Source: Euperipatoides rowelli (lineage: Eukaryota; Onychophora; Udeonychophora; Euonychophora; Peripatopsidae). Taken from it: a stretch of 14,983 bases of DNA. Below the pieces are notes generated by a model. The model did no database searches. It was not told where the DNA came from and was given only the letters and a program-made list of their open reading frames with translations. Made by a program: the position numbers and the translations under genes. Shown here piece after piece: positions 8,866 to 14,983 of this stretch (position 1 is the first letter of the stretch; every line of letters starts with the position of its first letter). Location of the stretch: assembly GCA_003024985.2 (NCBI GenBank), contig PXIH01S0027193.1. The stretch is one strand, 5' to 3'.

Positions 8866-9292
8866 TAACGTGAAATTTAAAATAATCATTAGTAACAAAA
8901 AAAAATAAGGCACAGAGCGAGAAGCAAAATGTTATCTTTGTTTTACTTCTGAAAACTTTTATACACATTCTATTTTATTAGAAAGTTTAAAATAATGTAA
9001 TCTCTGAAATTTAAAAGTTCATAAATGTAAATATAAAATACACTAAGAAAGAATTTGGATGATGTGCAATACGTCACGGAGAACAGACCACATCTATTGT
9101 CAGCATGTAATCTCAGAGTACTTCAACTGAGATGGAAAACTATTTTATTAGGAAAATAGCAGAACTTCACAATAAATACGATGCTGTTCTAAATATGCAG
9201 TAGTTCTGACTTCTATATAATAAACGATAAGAACTTCATTAATGTTTATTGCTATTACAGGCGTGTGATCATGATTTTTTTTTTTTTTTTTC
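8866..9292 (+). repeat. tandem duplication inside the hAT element, copy 2
   Basis: Second, somewhat shorter copy of 8395-8840. Landmarks shared by both are GAAGCAAAATG, TTACTTCTGAAAACTTTTAT, CACGGAGAA, GCAGAACTTCAC and GAACTTCATTAATGTT. No reading frame is conserved between the copies, so this is structural rather than coding repetition. Confidence 0.85.
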
Positions 9293-9461
9293 AAAAAATA
9301 TAAACAAGTTTTGCATAAAAATGGTCATTTATGAAGTTATGACGAAAATATTCCTTTCATGTAAAATGTGATCGAAACTGTTCATAAAGTTTCTTTTTAT
9401 TTTCTTATTTATATTTAAGATATGCAACAGAACTCAAAATGAAATAAATGAAGAATTTTAA

Positions 9462-9504
9462 AACTGATTGATTTGATTTAAATTCTAAATTAAATCAATC
9501 AGTT
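9462..9504. repeat. imperfect palindrome / hairpin in the hAT element
   Basis: AACTGATTGATTTGATTTA and TAAATCAATCAGTT pair around a short AT centre, with one asymmetry in the left arm. It is probably a structural part of the transposon or a small fold-back; nothing suggests a gene. Confidence 0.75.
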
Positions 9505-10204
9505 GTAAAGTTATTCATTTATCTTTTTCTCCTATTACAGCATTAAAATTCATACTGAGGAGTTAAATACTGTATATTTATTAAATATAATATAGATTTA
9601 CCTTTATCAGCACATGTCAAATGATTATTTGGTAGACTATATGATAATCAGAGAGTCTGCTTGTCAGCCAAGCATTTGAAAACAGCATACTATTACTTAA
9701 ATATTACAAGTATTTTCGATTTTTGTTCAGGTAGTGTTATAAATTTAAAACTTGATAGGTCATGTCTGAAAATGGAAGGGGGAGGGATATTCTGGCACAT
9801 TTATTTATTCATTTTACTAGGATTAGCCAAATCTTCACTCATATTAGTAAGTGGCTTCCATGGCTAAGGAATTAAGTCAATAATTAAAATTTAACTTACA
9901 GTAACTCTGTTAATTTAAAAAAAAAAAAACTTTTAGCTTAACCAATTTTAAAAAAAAAAGTCAAAAATTTCCCAGGGTTGGGGTGGGGAGTTGCAATCCT
10001 AGAACCACCTACCCCTACCTATATTTGACATACTATAAAATATAGATTTAAATAGTAAAAAGGTTGGAAAATGTAAGTTTCCAAACAAAGTTAACTAGGT
10101 TAATTTTTAATTAAGTTAACTTTTAACTAACTGATACTCATTTAACTATTTCAAGAAATGTAACTTGACTGAGTTAATGAATTTCCTTAACTTACCCATC
10201 ACTG

Positions 10205-10212
10205 CAACTAAC
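10205..10212. repeat. right 8-bp target duplication of the hAT-type element
   Basis: CAACTAAC, identical to 8257-8264 and directly adjoining the CACTG end of the hAT-type element. Confidence 0.88.
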
Positions 10213-10412
10213 AATAGTAAAAATATTAGTTATTGATTACTAGAACATAAGTCAAATGGCTATTAGCGAGTCCATAATAATAATAATAATAATTACAGAA
10301 TTCATGTTCTAAAAGGTACTAGCATTCACTAGTGATATAGTCCAATTACTGTATATGTTAATGTTCTCATTATATTAACAGCCAATATATACAGTAGATA
10401 TAGGCAACCTCA
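10213..10412 (-). repeat. remaining LTR part of the second gypsy-like element
   Basis: This resumes the LTR interrupted at 8264. The proposed outer end is at 10412, where the minus strand begins TGAGGTTGCCTATAT, an inverted match to the other LTR end (TGTTATGTTGCCTATAT). With the transposon and one target copy removed the LTR would be about 249 bp. It contains an (AAT)n microsatellite at about 10276-10296. The outer boundary is uncertain because no second LTR is present for comparison. Confidence 0.5.
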
Positions 10413-10431
10413 TAAATTACATTAACCTTTC

Positions 10432-10452
10432 AAGACATGAAGCTACATAGTA
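10432..10452. repeat. right copy of the 21-bp direct repeat
   Basis: Partner of 7457-7477 with two adjacent mismatches (CT against TC). The two copies bracket the whole gag fragment plus nested hAT-type element. Confidence 0.5.
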
Positions 10453-10733
10453 CTAATTTGATTTAAATTAGGTAGAGTTAAAATAAGATCTAGTTTTAAT
10501 TTAAATTACTAAGTTTGTTGTGCACATACTGTACATATTTTACAGTGGTGTTCTTTTAAGGTAAGAAAGTCACTGAACTTGATGGAAATCTGTAAGTTTG
10601 TTCAACAATTATTATTGTACTAATATGCATACATACTGTATAAATGATGAATCTTCAGTTGTGTCTAAAAAAACTGGGTTTATGGATTTTGTTTTAGTTT
10701 TCATTTGCAAATATACTTCTTTTTTTTTTTTAG

Positions 10734-10805
10734 ATTCCTTCTGTTATTTCTTGGCATCCTGGTGGCACTCTGATTTTTGTGTGTAATAGTAGTGGACAAA
10801 TTCAG
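10734..10805 (+). CDS. host gene exon B, WDPCP/fritz-like (partial)
   Basis: This 72-base exon (24 codons, phase 0-0) follows a long T-tract and TAG at 10731-10733 and ends at the donor GTATTT (10806). It encodes IPSVISWHPGGTLIFVCN then SSGQIQ, a beta-propeller blade signature: SWHPxGxxL followed by a short turn and GxxQ, as in WD-type repeats. Joined to exon C it gives GQIQCFDMALSAI, which strongly resembles the conserved segment of WDPCP (fritz), where a WHP-G motif is followed by an xxFDMAL stretch. WDPCP works with septins and other planar-polarity effectors at the ciliary base and actin cortex. The identification is from recall of the family, not an alignment. Confidence 0.85.
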
Positions 10806-11124
10806 GTATTTGATGTTTCACCAGTTTTATTTACAGTTTTAAAATCATAATAGCCTTTATTTTTATAATTAATATTTTCCTAACCTAAAACTAAGTCAAC
10901 TTGTGGATATTAAAAAAAAAAAGTTGTCTTTTGAAAAATCTAACTTTATTTTCACAATCTGGCATTCATAAAACATTGTACGGTACTGCATTCGTAATCA
11001 AAATGGCAAGCAGTGCCTCTTTTCAAGTCATCTGAAACCTTAATTAATACATCATTTTTATATCATTGATATGTGGTTAATATTTGATGAAAACTGATGT
11101 GTTCAAATTTCTATTTATTTTCAG
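10806..11124 (+). other. intron between exons B and C
   Basis: A 319-base intron with GT and TTTTCAG borders. It is AT-rich and holds no other feature. Confidence 0.8.
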
Positions 11125-11216
11125 TGCTTTGACATGGCATTATCAGCTATTAGTCTTCAGCTCCAATCTGAAGATCCTACTTATTCAAGGACATTAGATC
11201 TGAATTTTTATTTCAG
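11125..11216 (+). CDS. host gene exon C, WDPCP/fritz-like (partial)
   Basis: This 92-base exon follows TTTTCAG and ends TTTCAG before the donor GTAAAA (11217). It encodes CFDMALSAISLQLQSEDP then TYSRTLDLNFYF plus two bases of a codon completed by exon D (phase 2). The run FDMALxxIxxQLxxED is the most diagnostic part of the window and is what points to WDPCP/fritz. A TTTAAAAAAAAA tract follows the donor, and a run of 14 G bases lies about 60 bases further on. Confidence 0.85.
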
Positions 11217-12008
11217 GTAAAATTTAAAAAAAAAAATTCTTAGACCTATTTTGCATTTAGTAATTTATGAGGTGGGGGGGGGGGGGGACGAATTAAAATT
11301 TATTTTAAACTTTTGGTGATGCAATCAATTTCAAATGTAATAAAAAATGTTCACTGGACAATGGTTCAAATCAGACAATTGACTTAAAAGTTACCAGACC
11401 AGTCCAACTGTTTTCCTGTACTTTTTCCAAATAATACAGACGACCACTGAGTGCTGGGGAAGGGGGAAGGATTGATTTGATAGACTACTTGGAGAATGCA
11501 AACATAAGTACAAAAGTGTATGACTTGGAATGAGAAAAACAAAATTTGATTGACATTGACTTAACAGATCATGGTTAAGATCTAACATTCCTGCACAACT
11601 GTATTGCATCAATAGCCCCCAAAGTATTTGTAAATTGTGCATTCTGGATTAATATTAAATTCAATGTGCAATTCTATTGGACACTCTAAGAAACCCTTTT
11701 AATATTGTAGATACAGTATCTGAGATACAGTATATACGGTTGGTTTAAAATGAAAGCTTCATGACTCGATCAGGTGAAGCTAAACAGTTGATTTAACTGT
11801 TTATCTAACTCTCTATTTGCTTGGGTTTTAAGTTTTGCAAATCGGTGATTAAATCAAATTTGTTTAAATCTAACACACGTTTGTCATAAAAAAAACTATA
11901 TTTTATCTAACTGGGGGAGTGATGTCTTTTAAAAAATTTTTTTTTTCGCTTCATTTTATTTTAAACTATTTTTTTTTTTGTTGAGGAACCTTGTCTTATT
12001 GTAAGCAT
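11217..12008 (+). other. first part of the intron between exons C and D, with a G14 tract
   Basis: AT-rich intron. A run of 14 G bases lies at 11274-11287 and could form a G-quadruplex or be an assembly-prone site. AAACAGTT and AACTGTTT (about 11784-11804) form a small hairpin. No coding sequence is supported; an open frame on the other strand at 11391-11642 looks accidental. Confidence 0.6.
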
Positions 12009-12096
12009 GATGTAAATAGCGTTAGTAGATTAATCCAGGCTTTAATAAGAAAACTTCACTTATGATGTGTGATGTAAATAGCGTTAATAGATTAAT
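12009..12096 (+). repeat. 26-bp direct repeat, two copies 62 bp apart
   Basis: GATGTAAATAGCGTTAGTAG plus ATTAAT at 12009-12034 recurs at 12071-12096 with a single G to A change. It is probably a local duplication of about 62 bp whose remaining part has diverged. Confidence 0.8.
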
Positions 12097-12494
12097 TGAT
12101 GCAACTAAAGTCTTTCAACTTGTATTTTATTTTCGGTTATTCTTGCATAAATGGTCAAAATTATTTTTAATTTTTTATAGGTGTGGTCCTGGGATTTTTT
12201 TTTTTTTTTTTTGTCAGTCCTAACCTTCACCCCAACATGAATCCTAACTCCTACTCAAGTAAGTAAAGCAACTATGCTACAACCCTAAGATTATCAAGGG
12301 ATGCAGTAAACCTTTCCTGATCGTTTTGATCATTTTTACATAACTTCATCAGTCCAACCATTAACCAATCTCATTTCTGAAGTAAATGTTGCTTGGTATT
12401 TATTTGCTAGTCAGATGCTAATTTTCTCTAGGTTCCTTATTTTTCTCTAGCTGGCAAGCAAACTTCGTCTTCTTGAAACTAATTTGGGATCGTT

Positions 12495-12568
12495 TATTTG
12501 AAAAAATTTGTAAAATAACTTTGGACCGCTATATTTGAAAAAATTTGTAAAATAACTTTGGACCGCTA
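12495..12568 (+). repeat. perfect 37-bp tandem duplication (two units)
   Basis: Units 12495-12531 and 12532-12568 are identical. Each begins TATTTGAAAAAATTTG and ends TTTGGACCGCTA. Exact identity in otherwise drifting intron DNA indicates a recent slippage or repair event, or an assembly artefact. Confidence 0.93.
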
Positions 12569-13423
12569 TATTATCTGAACATAACATTCTTTTGAATAAA
12601 CATTAGCCTACATTTTACTAACTCTAAACATTGACTTCATCGTTGAATATTTGATTATTATATTTTTTTTTTCCTATGACTAAACTTCCCTTTTTACAGG
12701 CCACAGACTAATGTTAATCGTTTCTTCTAAACTAATCGTTGTGATAAATATTTTTTTCTCTTCTTGGGAAGAAATATATATTCAATTAGTTGCTTTCTTA
12801 TGACAAGCCAGAGACTGCTGACAATCATTTTCTTAAACTAATCTTAGTTATAAGTGATTTTTTACACCTCATGGAAAATAAATTCTGCTATGAATTTGAT
12901 GATTCTTCTACTGTTTTCAATTAAGGAAGAAGTTTTTCACACTTTCCTCACAGAGATTTTTTTTTCTATTTAAATTGCAAGGCAAGAATGAGATTTAATT
13001 AGAACCTCACTTACGGTACTACGATAGTTTGTGCAAGATGAGAGGCAAGATATTGTAGATATCTCTCCCGACTACATTTTTCAACTTGTAAACTACTTTA
13101 CTTAAAACAATATGGCATACAAATAGAACATGGTCGTATTATTAAATTATCATGTGATAAATAAAAGCTCCGTCCTATGTCTCAAAATGGAGCCCTTTTG
13201 CTTTATTACAGTGCAGTGCAACACAACATGTGACTGGATTAGTCAAATTTTGAAAAAAAAAAACAACATATTTTTAAAAAAATATATTTGATAGTTTAAT
13301 GCTAAGGATAGGCTTCTNTTTTATATGCCTTTGGCCTGCAATTTGTTTGCATTGTGTTCAAATTCTATTTATATATTTAATTTTTTTTTTTTAAATTTCA
13401 GTTTTGATCTGTTTTTGTTTTAG
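12569..13423 (+). other. remainder of the intron between exons C and D
   Basis: AT-rich intron ending in a TTTTGTTTTAG acceptor. Two diverged blocks at about 12699-12745 and 12806-12852 share CCA-AGACT and AAACTAATC landmarks and may be an old duplication with a period near 107. One N lies at 13318. No gene is seen. Confidence 0.6.
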
Positions 13424-13528
13424 ATATAAATCTCCTCCTACTTTGCAGCAGATAAAAGTATGTCCTTTTGAAAATATTGGAGAAACTTTGGTCGATGCAT
13501 TGGATGTAATTTTGCTCATTTTTGAAAA
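13424..13528 (+). CDS. host gene exon D, WDPCP/fritz-like (partial)
   Basis: This 105-base exon starts after TTTTGTTTTAG and ends before the consensus donor GTAAGT (13529). Its first base completes an Arg codon from exon C and its last two bases (AA) carry into the next exon. It encodes YKSPPTLQQIKVCPFENIG then ETLVDALDVILLIFE. The ending DVILLIFE fits a buried propeller strand, and in WDPCP relatives the equivalent place reads as a hydrophobic strand followed by Phe-Glu. The phase match on both sides and stop-free frame support the call. Confidence 0.8.
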
Positions 13529-14158
13529 GTAAGTTATTTATTTGTAATCAAATCACTTTAAGTATTTAAATTTACTTATTAAATACAATGGAAAATACAG
13601 TTTAACAATAGTTTAATTTGATTGACAGCTAAATTATATTTAAAAATCCTTAAATGAAAACCTTGAATGTCAAAGCAGATGCTAGATACATACTGTATTT
13701 CCATGACACTAATTTTATTGATAAACTTAATTTTTTCCCTTGAAATAAGTTTTCTATCTTTGTCTCTTTGAAATAAATAACCTCAATATTATTTATTTTT
13801 AATAGATTAAACTCATTTGATGGGAGAGGATCTCAATTTTGTTTATTTTTTTTAAAAGTTTTAAATAAAATTTTAATTCAATAAAAATGTATACGAACTA
13901 TATTGCATTTTAAGTTTTTTTTTTAATTTCATGATGAATATTTAATTAGGCTACCATTGTTAATTACGTTCAATCTTGAAACTGCAATTTTTGATTCCTC
14001 TGGATATTATTTATTTAATCACATATCTGTAACAAACTCTTAATTTATAAACACTGAATTTGTGAAGTTTGCAAGTAAATTATATTTGAATTTTCTTATT
14101 TTTTTTTTTTTTTTTTTTGTGATTACTTTTGCCCCATTTGATTAACTACATTATATAG
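13529..14158 (+). other. intron between exon D and candidate exon E
   Basis: A 630-base AT-rich intron with a T-run near 14100-14118 and a TATATAG acceptor. Nothing else is recognisable. Confidence 0.6.
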
Positions 14159-14231
14159 GTTAGATGATATTATGGCAAAAGAAAATTTGACAAAGCCACC
14201 TTTGAAGTTTTTATCTAGCGATCCTTCAAAA
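14159..14231 (+). CDS. host gene candidate exon E (internal or terminal)
   Basis: After the acceptor TATATAG (14158), 73 bases continue the exon D frame: AA plus G makes Lys, then LDDIMAKENLTKPPLKFL and SSDPSK. A GTATAG at 14232 can be read either as a weak donor or as the codons GTA TAG, ending the protein at 14235-14237. The hydrophilic sequence does not obviously continue the hydrophobic propeller strand that closes exon D, so it may be an alternative or lineage-specific exon, or a false exon. The phase match is real but would occur by chance in about one case in three. Confidence 0.5.
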
Positions 14232-14237
14232 GTATAG

Positions 14238-14444
14238 AAAGTACAATTTCATAGAAGTACAGTATTAACTTTTCTTTAACAAAAACATCGGTTAAAATTC
14301 ATAAATCTCAATCCTGCATTGAAGAATGGATGAGTCTGCAGGAGTACTCTGATTAGTTTGTACATCTTACGCAGCAGCCATTGTTCATAATTTTGATGAT
14401 ATAAATCTATTCTTCATCAAAAAATGTGACTTTTTTTTTTCTAG
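14238..14444 (+). other. intron or 3' sequence, no further feature seen
   Basis: AT-rich, without an obvious polyadenylation signal close after the candidate stop. It ends in a T-run and CTAG at the border of the LINE remnant. Confidence 0.5.
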
Positions 14445-14983
14445 GTTGCTAACCAAAATTCTTAACCTATCTCTATTATATGGTATTATTATAGATAAAT
14501 GGAAAATTTGTACTGTTGTTCCTAAATAAAAAAAAGGAAATAAAGATCAATTAGATTCCTATAGACCAATATCTAATATTCCTGCTATGTCAAAAATATG
14601 TGAAAAAAAATTCTTATTTTACTAGAAATATGGCTAGAAGAAAATCACATTTTGAAAGGTTTTGTTCATGGTTTCAGAAAAGGATTTTCAACTATCACTA
14701 ATTTAGAGGCTTTTAATAATTATATTTTAGATGGATTTGAGAACGCTATACAAACTAATGTCATTTTTTTAGACATCAAGTCTGCTTTTGAATCAATCGA
14801 ATATCAATTCTTAATAAAAAAATTGTTAAATCTTAATTGTCCACATTATTTAATCTGTTGGATTGACAATTTTTTATCGGATCGAAAAATTAAAACACAA
14901 ATTGGTAAAACGTCATCTAATCACAGACATATTGATGTTGGGCTACCTCAAGGTTCTGCCCTTTCGGCTTGTCTTTTTAATAT
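14445..14983 (+). pseudogene. non-LTR (LINE) reverse transcriptase fragment, 5'-truncated, runs off the window
   Basis: This would encode the reverse transcriptase of a LINE, which primes on nicked chromosomal DNA. The first frame gives LLTKILNLSLLYGIIIDKWK then ICTVVP, an in-frame TAA stop at 14527-14529, and DSYRPISNIPAMSKICEK, which is the SYRPIS motif. A frameshift at the A-run 14603-14610 follows. From 14610 the frame is open to the end: GFRKGFSTITNLEAF, motif A FLDIKSAFES (catalytic Asp at 14772-14774), FLSDRKIKTQIG, and motif B VGLPQGSALSACLF (from 14937). The YxDD box lies beyond the window. FLDIKSAF and GLPQGS are typical of the Jockey/CR1/I-type LINE group; the clade is not certain. 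The upstream endonuclease is missing, so this copy appears 5'-truncated at about 14445. It lies in the same orientation as the host gene. Confidence 0.9.

Larger units (their letters stand above)
8265..10204. mobile_element. non-autonomous hAT-type DNA transposon (1,940 bp)
   Basis: The ends form an imperfect terminal inverted repeat: CAGATATGGGTATTAAC on the left and, read on the minus strand, CAGTGATGGGTAAGTTAAG on the right. CAGNNATGGG is a common hAT end. Perfect 8-bp duplications CAACTAAC flank it. Both subterminal regions (8270-8400 and 10085-10200) are crowded with GTTAA/TTAAC repeats, which often serve as transposase binding sites in this superfamily. The interior holds a tandem duplication of about 450 bp (8395-9292), a hairpin at 9462-9504 and AT-rich filler, but no transposase-like frame. 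An open frame at 9661-9867 resembles nothing and is not called. It must therefore have been moved by an enzyme encoded elsewhere. It sits inside the LTR of the second gypsy-like element, so it is the younger insertion. Confidence 0.85.

Noticed and set aside
9661-9867. Plus-strand open frame of 68 codons inside the hAT-type element, with a hydrophobic stretch near its end
   Set aside because: No similarity to any part of a hAT transposase that I can recognise, no initiation context, and single-frame openness of this length is expected by chance.
10598-10786. Plus-strand open frame of 62 codons overlapping exon B
   Set aside because: It runs through the intron and acceptor and reads exon B in a different frame from the one that joins the neighbouring exons.
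11391-11642. Minus-strand open frame of 83 codons in the intron after exon C
   Set aside because: No recognisable motif, overlaps intron DNA between well-supported exons, and its length is unremarkable for random sequence.
1-14983. CRISPR array, tRNA or rRNA gene, bacterial operon
   Set aside because: No regularly spaced repeats, no cloverleaf-like or rRNA-like sequence and no ribosome-binding-site-led gene series were seen; the window is eukaryotic.

Overview
This window looks like metazoan nuclear DNA, probably from an arthropod; a crustacean is a guess, and nothing here proves it. It is AT-rich, with spliceosomal introns carrying GT..AG borders and long T-rich acceptor tracts. Isolated single N bases (1181, 3650, 6484, 6880, 13318) suggest a draft assembly. 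There is no prokaryotic gene organisation and no RNA gene that I can recognise.

The host component is one plus-strand gene, seen as four convincing short exons and one weaker one: 6562-6612, 10734-10805, 11125-11216, 13424-13528 and possibly 14159-14231. Joined, they read through without a stop and with matching splice phases. The peptide resembles the WD-repeat region of the planar-cell-polarity/ciliogenesis effector WDPCP (fritz). Upstream and downstream exons lie outside the window. Everything else is intron, flanking DNA or transposon.

Region by region: 1-1864 is AT-rich DNA without a recognisable gene. 1870-5823 is a complete but mutated Ty3/gypsy-type LTR retrotransposon on the minus strand, with about 190-bp LTRs, a perfect 5-bp target duplication, a primer-binding site and a polypurine tract. 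Its gag-pol has several frameshifts and an apparent deletion across RNase H. 6042-6488 is a candidate small TA-flanked DNA transposon. 7478-10431 is a nested complex. A minus-strand gag leader fragment of a second gypsy-like family (LTR part, primer-binding site, gag, A-tract) was split when a 1,940-bp non-autonomous hAT-type element (8265-10204, perfect 8-bp target duplication) inserted into its LTR. The introns after 10806 hold only small repeats, and 14445-14983 is the start of a plus-strand non-LTR (LINE) reverse transcriptase remnant that runs off the window.

The mobile pieces do not work together. They are successive insertions, all apparently inactive, in and around one conserved gene. 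The most interesting points are the nested insertion chronology, the possible LINE-mediated retroposition of a gag transcript, a perfect 24-bp snap-back inverted duplication inside that gag, and a marked excess of the heptamer TACTGTA/TACAGTA. I do not see a new multi-gene system here.
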